Shown in pieces: positions 27,601 to 35,939 of a stretch of DNA of 64,000 bases (within the stretch, counting starts at the first letter, position 1; the number at the start of each line of letters is the position of its first letter). The translations under genes were made by a program, and so were the position numbers. The notes below the pieces were generated by a model, which saw nothing but the letters and a program-made list of their open reading frames with translations, was not told the DNA's origin and ran no database searches. This DNA comes from an uncultured Roseburia sp. (lineage in GTDB: Bacteria > Bacillota > Clostridia > Lachnospirales > Lachnospiraceae), in assembly GCA_947642555.1 (NCBI GenBank), contig CANRSX010000005.1:1-64000 (forward strand). The letters are read 5' to 3'.

Positions 27601-29231
27601 GTCACCTGCGCGAACAGCTGCTTGAAATAATTAAACAGCGGCTGGTGATCGTCCGCTAACGCGGCGAGCGGCGCGTCGATCCCCATCGCCGAGGTGCCCT
27701 CCCCGCCGTTTCTGGCCATCGGCAGAATCGCCTCCCGCAGCGACTCAAAGGTGTAGCCAAACGCCTTCTGCATCCGCTGCCGGTCTTCCTTTGTGTACTC
27801 CGGCACGCGCTCGTTCGGAATTTTTAAGTCCGAGAGCTTTAAGAGATTCCGGTCGAGCCACTCGCCGTAAGGCCGTCTGCCCGCATAGGTCTCCTTTAAC
27901 TCGTCGTCGCCGATCACCCGCCCCGCGACCGTGTCCACGAGCAGCATCTTGCCCGGATGCAGACGCTCCTTTACCACGATATGCGCCGGGTCAGAATCGA
28001 GCACGCCGACCTCGGAGGATAACACCAGGTAGTCGTCATCTGTAATATAATATCTTGACGGCCGAAGCCCGTTGCGGTCGAGCACCGCGCCCATCACGTC
28101 CCCGTCCGAAAAGAGGATCGAGGCCGGGCCGTCCCAGGGCTCCATCATCGTCGCGTAATACTGGTAAAAGTCCTTCTTCTTCTGCGACATGGTATCGTTA
28201 TTCGCCCACGGCTCCGGGATCAGGATCATCATCGCCAGCGGCAGATCCATCCCGCTCATCACGAGAAATTCCAGCGTGTTGTCAAGCATCGCCGAATCGG
28301 AGCCCTCGCTGCTCACCACCGGAAGCACCTTCTGAAGCTGTCCCTTTAAATGGTCGGACTCCATCGTCTCCTCGCGCGCTAACATCTTGTCAGCGTTTCC
28401 GCGGATCGTGTTGATCTCGCCGTTGTGCACGATAAACCGGTTCGGGTGTGCACGCTCCCAGCTCGGATTCGTGTTCGTGGAAAAACGCGAGTGCACGGTC
28501 GCGATCGCGGACTCGTAATCCGGGTCCTGCAGATCTGCAAAAAACTGCCGCAGCTGCTCCACCAGAAACATGCCCTTGTAGACGATCGTGCGGCTCGAGA
28601 GCGATACGACATACGTATCGTCATTCGACTGCTCAAACACACGCCTTGCCACATAAAGCCTCCGGTCAAAATCAAGCCCGCGCGCCGTCTCTGCCGGGCG
28701 CTCCACAAAGCCCTGCTCGATGTACGGCATACAGTCAGCCGCCTTCTTTCCGAGCTTCGTCGGATCCGTCGGCACCCCGCGCCAGCCGAGGAACCGCATC
28801 CCCTCCTTCTTCACGATGACCTCAAACATTTTTTTCGCCCGGTTGCGCTTCAGCTCATCCTGCGGGAAGAAAAACATCCCCACCCCGTAATCGCGCTCCT
28901 CCCCGAGCGTGATCCCGGCCTCCTTCGCCGCCTTTGAAAAAAACTTATGCGACACCTGTAATAAGATCCCGACGCCGTCCCCGGTCTCGCCGTTCGCGTC
29001 CTTCCCGGCGCGGTGCTTTAAATTCTCCACGATCTTTAACGCCCGCTCCACCGTCTCATGGGTGCGGATCCCTTTGATACTGACCACCGAGCCGATCCCG
29101 CAGCTGTCGTGCTCAAAGCCCGGATCGTACAGTCCGGCCGCCGTCCCGGGTGCACCCGATGCACAGAAACGGTTTAACGGATCGCGCCTCCTGCGCGCCG
29201 TATCGTTCTTCGTATACTCCTGTCCTCTCAT
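24618..29231 (-). CDS. gltB: Glutamate synthase (NADPH) large subunit
   Basis: 1537 residues from the ATG at 29229-29231, which has AAAGG at suitable spacing; an in-frame ATG nine bases earlier is possible. A 43-residue propeptide precedes the catalytic Cys44 (FEHDSCGIG) of the class II glutamine amidotransferase domain. Then come the central domain, the FMN-binding synthase domain (GEGGEDAERIASKNSP, PGEGGHLPGGKV), the [3Fe-4S] motif CVMMRVCNLDTCPAG and the C-terminal beta-helix (GGRVVILGRTGKNFAAGMSGG). It converts glutamine and 2-oxoglutarate to two glutamates. The promoter is at 29383-29411. Confidence 0.97.
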   Translation of the reverse strand: MRGQEYTKNDTARRRRDPLNRFCASGAPGTAAGLYDPGFEHDSCGIGSVVSIKGIRTHETVERALKIVENLKHRAGKDANGETGDGVGILLQVSHKFFSKAAKEAGITLGEERDYGVGMFFFPQDELKRNRAKKMFEVIVKKEGMRFLGWRGVPTDPTKLGKKAADCMPYIEQGFVERPAETARGLDFDRRLYVARRVFEQSNDDTYVVSLSSRTIVYKGMFLVEQLRQFFADLQDPDYESAIATVHSRFSTNTNPSWERAHPNRFIVHNGEINTIRGNADKMLAREETMESDHLKGQLQKVLPVVSSEGSDSAMLDNTLEFLVMSGMDLPLAMMILIPEPWANNDTMSQKKKDFYQYYATMMEPWDGPASILFSDGDVMGAVLDRNGLRPSRYYITDDDYLVLSSEVGVLDSDPAHIVVKERLHPGKMLLVDTVAGRVIGDDELKETYAGRRPYGEWLDRNLLKLSDLKIPNERVPEYTKEDRQRMQKAFGYTFESLREAILPMARNGGEGTSAMGIDAPLAALADDHQPLFNYFKQLFAQVTNPPIDSIREKVVTSTTVYIGEDGNLLEEKALNCQVLKVDNPILTNTDLMKIKAMKVEGFQVEVLPILYYKNTSLERAIDRLCVEADRAYRDGANILILSDRGIDENHVPIPSLLAVSALQQHLVRTKKRTAVAMILESGEPREVHHFATLLGYGACAINPYLAQDTVKQLIDEHMLDKDYYAAVQDYNAAILNGIVKIASKMGISTIQSYEGSKIFEAVGIDQHVIDKYFTNTVSRIGGITLKDIEEDVNELHSAAYDPLGLETDLTLESRGRHKLRSGADPHLYNPATIHLLQEATRRGDYALFQQYTKLVNEEEQKITLRGLMDFNYPKKGVPLEEVESVDAIVTRFKTGAMSYGSISKEAHETLAIAMNRLHGKSNSGEGGEDAERIASKNSPVNRCSAIKQVASGRFGVTSGYLVSAEEIQIKMAQGAKPGEGGHLPGGKVYPWIAKTRLSTPGVSLISPPPHHDIYSIEDLEQLIFDLKNANRDARITVKLVSEAGVGTVAAGVAKAGAQVVLISGYDGGTGAAPASSIHNAGLPWELGLAETHQTLIMNGLRNKVRIETDGKLMSGRDVATAALLGAEEFGFATAPLVTLGCVMMRVCNLDTCPAGIATQNPELRKRFAGKPEYVEHFMRFIAQELREYMAKLGCRTVDEMVGRTDLLKVRDDLCGREREIDLARILQNPFEGKKENVIFDPKQVYDFELEKSKDVTVLMAQLKSALEQKQRKSIAVEVTNTDRSFGTIFGSEITKRYGGEGLPEDTFFVRASGAGGQSFGAFIPKGLTLELVGDSNDYFGKGLSGGKLIVYAPAGATFQRDENIIIGNVALYGATSGRAFISGVAGERFCVRNSGAIAVVEGVGDHGCEYMTGGRVVILGRTGKNFAAGMSGGIAYVLDEDSDLYTRLNKEMVFSEEVSNKYDVMELKEMIREHVALTNSQKGKEILDDFSAYLPKFKKVIPYDYNRMMNAIVQMEEKGLSSEQAQIEAFYASTKR

Positions 29232-29382
29232 CCCGTCCATCCTTTCTGTCCTGCGTGCAGATCTTCCGCCTCGTCGGATCCGCCCTGCTCTCCCGGAGCT
29301 ATGCCGGGCGCACCCGGGGATTCCGCCGGTTCACCGGTCGTCCTCCCCGGGCGGACAACTGTCTTTTTCTCTGTCAGGGTTA

Positions 29383-29411
29383 ACTATACTACTTTTCAGT
29401 GCGCGTGTCCA
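29383..29411 (-). promoter_or_regulatory. gltBD promoter
   Basis: Minus strand TGGACA (29406-29411), 17-bp spacer, TATAGT (29383-29388). The predicted transcript has a leader of about 145 nt before gltB. Confidence 0.65.
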
Positions 29412-29429
29412 GTGTTTTTTCGCACTGAA
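29395..29429. promoter_or_regulatory. 9-bp inverted repeat over the gltBD promoter (candidate operator)
   Basis: TTCAGTGCG (29395-29403) and CGCACTGAA (29421-29429) are exact inverted copies spaced 17 bp, straddling the -35 element. The spacing and position would suit a dimeric repressor or activator; the regulator is unknown. Confidence 0.45.
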
Positions 29430-29534
29430 TTGTCTGACAGTCTGAATATTTGTATTAATTTTTGTTATTATCTTTCTTTTTCAGGATAAATTTATTTTTA
29501 AAAGGATTTTCTGTACAATTATAAAGAAAACAGA

Positions 29535-29570
29535 GGATCGGAAAGCTGAAAAAAATTTGCCTTCCGATCC
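29535..29570 (-). terminator. Intrinsic terminator of the GH120 gene
   Basis: GGATCGGAA and TTCCGATCC form a 9-bp stem with further pairing inside. On the minus strand it is followed by UCUGUUUUCUUUAU. It lies 80 bp after the GH120 stop. Confidence 0.6.
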
Positions 29571-29650
29571 CCTGCAATGATGTTTTTCTTAAATTGTGTG
29601 TAAATTGTGTGTCGCAGGCGTGGATCTCATTTCCTCCTATCCGCCCGCTC

Positions 29651-31654
29651 TTACCACAGCCTCTTTTTCGCTTCCTCCCCCGAGGCAAAGGGGCCCGGCA
29701 CCGTGTCCGTCCCGCGGTGTGAGCCGAGGTAATCCTGGTCAAAGAGGATTCCCGTGCCGTCCGGATTCTCAAATCTCTGCTCCGGCTCAAAGGCGCAGCC
29801 TAAGATATCGCTGTTCATAAGCCCGGTCCGGTACTGCTCCAGCAGCTCGTAGACATTTGTCTCCAGATAGTATCCGCCGTCCTTCTCCACAAGCTCCACA
29901 CTCACCCTGTGCTCCGTGTCGGAAAGCTTCGACTGCTCCTTCTCCCATGCCTTCGCGCCGTTAAAATAGGCGTTGCCGTTCACCCACACCGGCAGATGGG
30001 AAAAGTGCGCGGAGGCCAGCTTCATCATATCCGCCGGATGATCCAGGTCAAACTGCGCGATCCACTCCTCATAGGCGGGATAGCCGTCAAAGACCTGTGT
30101 ACCGACCACCTGGTTGTCCGCCATGCGAAAGCCCATATCCTCCTTCTCTTCTGTCTCTTCCACCGGCCAGTTCTGCACGAAGATATTGTTGTAAATGCGG
30201 TCATCCCCGTGGAGAATCGTCATAAAGCCGGCGACCTCGGTGCGGTGCCGGATGTGATACGGCGTGTAGCGCGGCTGGTTGACGCCGTCCACAATATTGT
30301 CCGTCCCGCCGCCCACCGCGGTAAATGCGCCGAGAAAGAGGTTGTGCACGCAGGCGACGCCCTGGGTCGACAGGCGCACGGAAGCCTTCGAGAGCATCAC
30401 GTTATTGTCGATCAGCGTCGGCCCGTGCCCCACCTCGATAAATACATCCTGGCTCATCATTGACCCCAAAGCCTTTGTGGCTCCCTCCGGCGCATAATTG
30501 TCATGCAGGAGGTTCTGGGTGATCCGCGTCCCCTGGGCCTGCCAGTCGCACCAAATCCCCATGGTGGAATGGTGGATGTGATTGCGCCGCATCACCACGT
30601 CGATCGCCGCATGCAGCTTGATGCCCGAAATCTCCGCGCCGCCCAGCTGCTGCATGTTATTGATGTGATGGATGTGGTTGTCCTCAATCAGGCTGAACAC
30701 ACAGCCCATACGCCCCACGATACCGGTCTGCTCGCAGTGATGGATGTGACAGCGCCGTACGATATGGCTGCCGACCTTCTCCTTCAGCCAGCCGTGATAC
30801 TGGCCGCGGCACACCGCATCCCGCTCCATCTGCGTCGGGCTCTTCACATGCTTCCTGGTAAAATAGTGGTCGTTCTCCTCGTCGTAATATTTTCCCAGGG
30901 AAATACCGCAGCATTTGCTGTTGCTGATCTCGCAGTCCTCGATGATCCAGCCCTTTGACCAGTGGGGCCCGATCATGCCGTCCTGGAAGGCGGCGGGCGG
31001 CGCCCAGGTGGTGGCGGCTTTCTGGATGTCAAAGCCGGATACCGTAATATATCCTACGCCTGTCTTTGACGGCAGGAAGCAGTTTCTCCGCACGTTGATC
31101 TCCACCTTCTCCTCATTCGGGTTTTTCCCCTGGAAATTCGCATAGATCACCGTCTCGTTTCCGTCCTGCTCTGTGAACCATTTATAGACGGACCACTCCG
31201 GCTCCCAGGACGGCTGCCACACCCCGCCCGCGATACATTCCTCCAGCGTCTCCGTCTCGTAGAGCTGTCTGTCATTTAAGTAGACCGCCCCCGTATGCCG
31301 GACCACCGGCGCGAAATACCAGTCGCCTCCGACCATGGTCGTGTAGGGATTATAATCCCCGAAGACGCCGTTGTCCACCCGGCAGACCCAGACATTTCCC
31401 TTATAAGGCTTCCAGTCCCGCATCACCTCCGCGCCGGTGATCACCGCGCCAAGCGGCTTTTCGCTGCGGTAGACGATCCGCGCTTCTTCGGTCCCCGCAT
31501 GGACCGGATCCACATATTCCCGGTAGATTCCCGGCGCCACCAGCACCTCATCCCCCGGCCTCGCGATCTTCGCGGCGTCCGCGATATGCCGGAACGGTGT
31601 TTCTTTGCTGCCGTTGCCCTCCCTGGGGGCGGCGCCATTCACATAGATGATCAT
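29651..31654 (-). CDS. GH120-type beta-xylosidase (right-handed beta-helix)
   Basis: 667 residues; the ATG at 31652-31654 is preceded by a GGAGGAGAGGAAGG tract. The N-terminal DUF1565-like start of a parallel beta-helix (IYVNGAAPREGNGSKETPF) leads into features I recognise from the GH120 xylosidase XylC of Thermoanaerobacterium: NPNEEKVEINVRR, WSKGWIIED, EISGIKLHAAIDV, WCDWQAQGT and VFIEVGHGP. By analogy Asp370 would be the nucleophile and Glu407 the acid/base. No signal peptide, so it would hydrolyse xylo-oligosaccharides after import. It stands alone between two terminators, directly downstream of msmK. Confidence 0.85.
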   Translation of the reverse strand: MIIYVNGAAPREGNGSKETPFRHIADAAKIARPGDEVLVAPGIYREYVDPVHAGTEEARIVYRSEKPLGAVITGAEVMRDWKPYKGNVWVCRVDNGVFGDYNPYTTMVGGDWYFAPVVRHTGAVYLNDRQLYETETLEECIAGGVWQPSWEPEWSVYKWFTEQDGNETVIYANFQGKNPNEEKVEINVRRNCFLPSKTGVGYITVSGFDIQKAATTWAPPAAFQDGMIGPHWSKGWIIEDCEISNSKCCGISLGKYYDEENDHYFTRKHVKSPTQMERDAVCRGQYHGWLKEKVGSHIVRRCHIHHCEQTGIVGRMGCVFSLIEDNHIHHINNMQQLGGAEISGIKLHAAIDVVMRRNHIHHSTMGIWCDWQAQGTRITQNLLHDNYAPEGATKALGSMMSQDVFIEVGHGPTLIDNNVMLSKASVRLSTQGVACVHNLFLGAFTAVGGGTDNIVDGVNQPRYTPYHIRHRTEVAGFMTILHGDDRIYNNIFVQNWPVEETEEKEDMGFRMADNQVVGTQVFDGYPAYEEWIAQFDLDHPADMMKLASAHFSHLPVWVNGNAYFNGAKAWEKEQSKLSDTEHRVSVELVEKDGGYYLETNVYELLEQYRTGLMNSDILGCAFEPEQRFENPDGTGILFDQDYLGSHRGTDTVPGPFASGEEAKKRLW

Positions 31655-31722
31655 CCTTCCTCTCCTCCTTTCGCATCTCCTGCTCCAGATGCTCCGTCAC
31701 AAATTTTCTTTTCTGTGCAAAA

Positions 31723-31749
31723 ACACCCCGCAGGAACACTGCGGGGTGT
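31723..31749 (-). terminator. Intrinsic terminator of msmK
   Basis: ACACCCCGCAG (31723-31733) and CTGCGGGGTGT (31739-31749) make a perfect 11-bp stem with a 5-nt loop, followed by UUUU on the minus strand, 29 bp after the msmK stop. Confidence 0.9.
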
Positions 31750-31777
31750 CACATTCATTTTATCGCCAGCTGTCAGA

Positions 31778-32890
31778 CTAGTTCGTGATCGTCTGCTCTG
31801 TCTCTTTGTCGAATACGTGAATCTTCTCCGGATCCATCGCAAGTCTGATGTGGTCATGCAGACGTGCGGTTGTTCTGGAATCAACCTTCGCGCTCATGCC
31901 TGCGCCTGCAACGCTGAAGTATAACAGAACCTCGGAACCAAGTAACTCGTATCCGGTAACGTCAGCCTCAAACGTGCTGTCCTTGTGAGCCTCAAGCTCC
32001 ATCTGGGAATCGTCGATATCTTCCGGTCTGATTCCCATCACAACGGTCTTGCCATTGTAATTGCCGTCGATTAACTTCTTAGCCTTTGCGGGCGGAAGCG
32101 TAACCGTCGTATTCTCGAAGGAAAGGGTAACGCGGTCGCCCTCAACCTTACATACAGCATCCACAAAGTTCATCTGCGGAGATCCGATGAATCCTGCAAC
32201 GAATAAGTTGTTCGGCTCGTTGTACAGGGTCTGCGGGGAATCTACCTGCATGATCACGCCGTCCTTTAATACGACGATTCTGGTACCAAGCGTCATAGCC
32301 TCGGTCTGATCATGTGTAACGTAGATGATGGTAGCCTTTAATCTGTCATGAAGCGCTGCGATCTCGGAACGCATCTGCACACGAAGCTTTGCATCCAGGT
32401 TGGAGAGCGGCTCATCCATCAGGAAGACCTTCGGGTTACGCACAATGGCACGTCCCATAGCAACACGCTGTCTCTGTCCACCGGAAAGAGCCTTCGGCTT
32501 ACGGTCTAATAATTTGTCAAGGTCGAGGATTCTTGCAGCCTCTTCCACTTTCTTCTTGATCTCGTCCTTCGGAACCTTTCTTAACTTCAGACCGAATGCC
32601 ATGTTATCAAATACGGTCATATGCGGATACAGAGCGTAGTTCTGGAATACCATTGCGATATCGCGGTCCTTCGGCTCAACGTCGTTCATGAGCTTGCCGT
32701 CGATGCAGAACTCGCCAGAGGAAATCTCCTCCAAACCTGCGATCATACGAAGCGTGGTAGACTTACCACATCCGGACGGTCCTACGAAGATGATAAACTC
32801 CTGATCCTCAACCTCAAGGTTGAAGTCCTTCACAGCCTCAAAGCCGTTCGGGTAAACTTTGCAAATGTTTTTCATTGATAAACTTGCCAT
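31778..32890 (-). CDS. msmK: Sugar ABC importer ATPase, MsmK/UgpC family
   Basis: 370 residues, start 32888-32890 with AGGAGG. Walker [10 protein letters not shown] (about 37-45), signature LSGGQRQR, Walker [13 protein letters not shown] and switch His in YVTHDQTEA. The C-terminal TOBE/OB region ([16 protein letters not shown]) contacts the permeases. In Firmicutes one such ATPase often serves several CUT1 importers that lack their own. That fits here: the CUT1 set at 6401-9573 has none and this gene stands alone. A -10-like TATAGT lies in the 200 bp upstream, but I could not define a convincing -35. Confidence 0.93.
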   Translation of the reverse strand: MASLSMKNICKVYPNGFEAVKDFNLEVEDQEFIIFVGPSGCGKSTTLRMIAGLEEISSGEFCIDGKLMNDVEPKDRDIAMVFQNYALYPHMTVFDNMAFGLKLRKVPKDEIKKKVEEAARILDLDKLLDRKPKALSGGQRQRVAMGRAIVRNPKVFLMDEPLSNLDAKLRVQMRSEIAALHDRLKATIIYVTHDQTEAMTLGTRIVVLKDGVIMQVDSPQTLYNEPNNLFVAGFIGSPQMNFVDAVCKVEGDRVTLSFENTTVTLPPAKAKKLIDGNYNGKTVVMGIRPEDIDDSQMELEAHKDSTFEADVTGYELLGSEVLLYFSVAGAGMSAKVDSRTTARLHDHIRLAMDPEKIHVFDKETEQTITN

Positions 32891-33090
32891 TGGTCTTAGT
32901 CCTCCTAAACTTGATTGCGTAACGTTTTTTGATATATTTACTATACAAAAAATCCGGCGGAAACGCTATATGTTGCCTCAACAAAGATTAAAAGTTTTCC
33001 TTGTGGGTTTTTACAGTGTTTCTGACTGCTTTTGCCCGGTTTCGTCAAAGTGACAGGTTTTAATCCAAAAACACAGCACAATGACGGGAT

Positions 33091-33735
33091 CTAAACCAGC
33101 TTGGAATAGCCAAATCCGTTCACCATCGCCTCGATGCGCTCGCCTTTCTGGCAGAACGGGCACTCGCCCGCCGCATAGGCCGTATAGCCCGGAATATCCT
33201 CCTCCGTAAACACGGAAAGCACCTGCATATCGTCCACGCGGTCCACCGTGCTGAACACGGACGCCACCGCCTCCACAATGCCGCCGTAATACTGGATGCC
33301 CTCTAAGCTCCTGCGCACGGTCTTGCCGGTCGAGGTCGTCGCGGAGAGCATCAGGACATGCTTGCCGTTAATGCACGGCTTGATGTTGTCGCGAAACAGA
33401 ATCTGGTTGTTGCCGTTGATCTCCGGGCTCACCACATAGATCGTCTGATGCAGGTTCGTGGAATGAAAATCGCCGTGCTCGAACTCCTCCGCGAGGAACG
33501 CGCCGATAATCTCCGTGCCGTCCATGCAGACAATCGTGTCAATGTAGGAGAGGTTTCCGATCTTGTGATAAAGCACGCGCGCGATCTCCGCCGCCTCGCG
33601 CACTCTCGTCTTTAAGCTGGTGATATCAATATAGTAATTGATATGCGAGTGGCTGGTCGCAAAATGTCCCGGAATCGCGTGCATCGCCACCAGATTGCTC
33701 TCTTTTGAGTAAAATTTCATCATTCTTGCTTCCAT
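33091..33735 (-). CDS. Phosphoribosyltransferase-like protein with C-terminal Cys pair
   Basis: 214 residues as read from 33735; the start could be one of the two Met codons 12-15 bases further in (MMKFYS). The central segment HVLMLSATTSTGKTVRRSLEGI occupies the place of the PRPP loop of type I phosphoribosyltransferases, where orotate enzymes have VDDVxTTGxS; here the two Asp are replaced by Ser/Ala. The upstream VCMDGTEIIGAFLAEEF fits the same fold. Near the C-terminus CPFCQKGERIEAM has one CxxC, perhaps half of a metal site. It is often annotated as an orotate phosphoribosyltransferase relative, but catalytic activity is doubtful. It lies about 100 bp after dut, same strand. Confidence 0.65.
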   Translation of the reverse strand: MEARMMKFYSKESNLVAMHAIPGHFATSHSHINYYIDITSLKTRVREAAEIARVLYHKIGNLSYIDTIVCMDGTEIIGAFLAEEFEHGDFHSTNLHQTIYVVSPEINGNNQILFRDNIKPCINGKHVLMLSATTSTGKTVRRSLEGIQYYGGIVEAVASVFSTVDRVDDMQVLSVFTEEDIPGYTAYAAGECPFCQKGERIEAMVNGFGYSKLV

Positions 33736-33832
33736 AAGGCAAAAATTCCCCCTTTATCGCTTTTCTTTTTTCATTATACCGCTGTAGGACATACGGCGCA
33801 AGAAAAAGAATTCTGTATTTCATGATAAAACG

Positions 33833-34270
33833 TTATACGCCCGTCGATCCGAAGCCGCCCTCGCCGCGCACGGTCGCGTCAAGCTCCGTCACCTCTTCAA
33901 ATTCCACGGCCAGGTACGGCTGGATGATCAGCTGCGCGATCCGCTCGCCCGGCTGGATCGTCTGCACGACGTCCGAGTCGTTATACAGCGGCACCAGAAG
34001 CGGCCCGCGGTAATCCGAATCGATAATCCCGGTGCAGTTTGCCGGGCGCAGCCCGCGCTTTGTGGCAAGGCCGCTGCGCGCGTACACCCCGCCGAAGTAT
34101 CCTTCCGGCAGCGCCACGCTAAGCCCGGTCGGCACCTTTGCCCCTGTGCCCGGCGCGAGCACAAGCGGCCCGCTCACATCCGCGCAGAGGTCGTAACCGG
34201 CCGCCTGCGCGCTCCCGCGCACCGGCAGCACCGCCGTGTCTGTCAGTCTCTTTATCTCCACTCTCATCAT
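33833..34270 (-). CDS. dut: dUTP diphosphatase
   Basis: 145 residues; the start overlaps the gpsA stop. All five trimeric dUTPase motifs are visible: AGYDLCAD, YARSGLA, GIIDSDYRG, GERIAQLII and the C-terminal RGEGGFGSTG. It hydrolyses dUTP to dUMP and PPi, keeping uracil out of DNA and supplying thymidylate synthesis. It is the last gene of the tightly coupled der-plsY-gpsA-dut run. Confidence 0.97.
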   Translation of the reverse strand: MMRVEIKRLTDTAVLPVRGSAQAAGYDLCADVSGPLVLAPGTGAKVPTGLSVALPEGYFGGVYARSGLATKRGLRPANCTGIIDSDYRGPLLVPLYNDSDVVQTIQPGERIAQLIIQPYLAVEFEEVTELDATVRGEGGFGSTGV

Positions 34271-35283
34271 TCCTCACTCCATTCCAGGGCGCTGTTCTCC
34301 GCGCGCCGGTCGCGCATCATCAGCTCCGCCACCGCCTCGCGCACCGGCTTGTCCTCAAAGAGCACCTGATTGACGCTCTCGATGATCGGCATGTCCACGC
34401 CGTATTTCCGGGCGAGCGCAATCGCCGCCTTCGCGGAGTAGACGCCCTCTACCACCATCTTTACCTCGTCCATCGCCTGCTGCATCGTGTATCCCTGCCC
34501 GATCAGCATCCCGGCCTTCCGGTTTCGGCTATGCCGGCTCTCGCAGGTCACGATCAGATCCCCGATCCCGGTCAGCCCGCTTAGCGTCTCGTATTTTGCG
34601 CCCATCTTAAGCGCCAGCCGCCCGATCTCCGAGATCCCGCGCGTGATCAGCGCCGCTTTTGTGTTGTCCCCGTAGCCGAGTCCGTCCGCCATACCGGCGG
34701 CCAGCGCGATCACGTTTTTTAAGGAGCCGCCCAGCTCCATGCCGAGCACGTCCGGGCTCGTGTAGACCCGGAACACCTCGTTCATAAAAAGGTCCTGCAC
34801 GCCCTCCGCCACACTTTTCTTCGCAGCTCCTGCAACTACAGTAGTAGGCAATCCTGCCCCGACCTCCTCGGCGTGGCTCGGCCCGCACATCACCGCCACC
34901 TCGGCCTTCGGTATCTCCTCCTTCACAAGATCCGAGAGCGTCATCAGCGTGGATTCCTCAATCCCCTTCGCCACGCACACGATCACCTGTCCGGGCGTCA
35001 CAAAAGGCGCCATGGCGGACGCCGTGCTCCTGGTAAACACGGAGGGCACCGCGAGAACCAGATATTCCTTTCCCTCCACCGCCTCTTTTAAGTCCGTGGT
35101 AAAGCGCATGTCCTCCGGCAGCATCACCCCCGGCAGCTTGTCTCTGTGCTCATGCGTTTCCGCGAGCATCGCGATCTCATCGGGAAGCAGCGACCAGACG
35201 GTCACCTGATTCCCGTTTGTGTGAAGCACCTTTGCCAGCGCGATTCCCCAGCTCCCCGCGCCGATCACCGCAGTCTTTGTCAT
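34267..35283 (-). CDS. gpsA: Glycerol-3-phosphate dehydrogenase [NAD(P)+]
   Basis: 338 residues. The N-terminal Rossmann motif GAGSWGIALAKVLH binds NAD(P)H. KGIEESTLMTLSDLVKEE, GPSHAEEVGAGLPT, KNVIALAAGMADGLGYGDN and GLTGIGDLIVTCESRHSRNRKAG are characteristic of GpsA; Lys in GSLKNV is the catalytic residue. It makes sn-glycerol-3-phosphate from DHAP for phospholipid synthesis, directly feeding PlsY, whose stop overlaps this start (ATGA). Confidence 0.97.
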   Translation of the reverse strand: MTKTAVIGAGSWGIALAKVLHTNGNQVTVWSLLPDEIAMLAETHEHRDKLPGVMLPEDMRFTTDLKEAVEGKEYLVLAVPSVFTRSTASAMAPFVTPGQVIVCVAKGIEESTLMTLSDLVKEEIPKAEVAVMCGPSHAEEVGAGLPTTVVAGAAKKSVAEGVQDLFMNEVFRVYTSPDVLGMELGGSLKNVIALAAGMADGLGYGDNTKAALITRGISEIGRLALKMGAKYETLSGLTGIGDLIVTCESRHSRNRKAGMLIGQGYTMQQAMDEVKMVVEGVYSAKAAIALARKYGVDMPIIESVNQVLFEDKPVREAVAELMMRDRRAENSALEWSEE

Positions 35284-35939
35284 GCCTGTTCCCCCTCTTT
35301 TTTCTTCGTGCCGATCTTATTCTCGGTCCCGTGCAGCAGCCGGCCGATATTCGCCCTGTGCCGCCACAGCGCCATCGCGGTAAAGCATGCGCTCACCGCG
35401 TAAAATTCGGGCAGATATGCCGCGGGGACAGCCAGCCATCCCATCTGTCCGAAGACGATCACCTGAATCAGAAATGTGATCACCACCAGGATCGACCCTA
35501 AGGACACATACCGCGTCAGGGCGATCGAGCCGATAAACAGCGCCAGGCACAGCGGCGCCGCCTGCGGGCAGACCGCCAGGATCACGCCCGACGTGCAGGC
35601 GATTCCCTTTCCGCCCTGAAACTTCAGATAAAACGGGAAATTATGTCCCAGTACCGTGCCGAAGCCCGCGTAAAGCCCCAGCACACGCACGGCCTCCGGG
35701 TAACGGCTCCCGAAGATCAGATGCATCAGAAGCACCGCAAAAATCGCCTTTAACAGATCCCCCGCAAAGGTGATCAGACCTGCCTTTAAGCCCAGCACAC
35801 GCAGAGAATTCGTGGCCCCGGCATTGCCGCTGCCCTCCTTGCGGATATCGATCCCCTGGCTTTTTCCGTAGAGATATCCCGTCTGAAACAGTCCGAACAG
35901 ATACCCCGTTCCCAGTGCAATCAGTCTCGCTGCGATCAT
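35280..35939 (-). CDS. plsY: Glycerol-3-phosphate acyltransferase PlsY
   Basis: 219 residues, about five to six membrane helices. Family motifs: [15 protein letters not shown] (near 36-50), [21 protein letters not shown] (near 100-120) and SLGSILVV. It transfers acyl from acyl-phosphate to glycerol-3-phosphate, the first step in phosphatidic acid synthesis. The start overlaps the der stop and its own stop overlaps the gpsA start. Confidence 0.96.
   Translation of the reverse strand: MIAARLIALGTGYLFGLFQTGYLYGKSQGIDIRKEGSGNAGATNSLRVLGLKAGLITFAGDLLKAIFAVLLMHLIFGSRYPEAVRVLGLYAGFGTVLGHNFPFYLKFQGGKGIACTSGVILAVCPQAAPLCLALFIGSIALTRYVSLGSILVVITFLIQVIVFGQMGWLAVPAAYLPEFYAVSACFTAMALWRHRANIGRLLHGTENKIGTKKKEGEQA

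Larger units (their letters stand above)
29241..29650. other. 410-bp non-coding region between gltB and the GH120 gene
   Basis: Contains the gltB promoter and inverted repeat (29383-29429), a GC-rich gltB leader of about 145 nt, an AT-rich stretch (29440-29530), an intrinsic terminator for the GH120 gene (29535-29570) and an 11-bp direct repeat (AAATTGTGTGT twice, about 29591-29612). No gene is seen. I looked for glutamine riboswitch signatures in the leader and found none that convinced me. Confidence 0.6.

Noticed and set aside
29241-29376. Glutamine riboswitch or T-box in the gltB leader
   Set aside because: GC-rich leader, but no conserved core of either class could be identified by eye.
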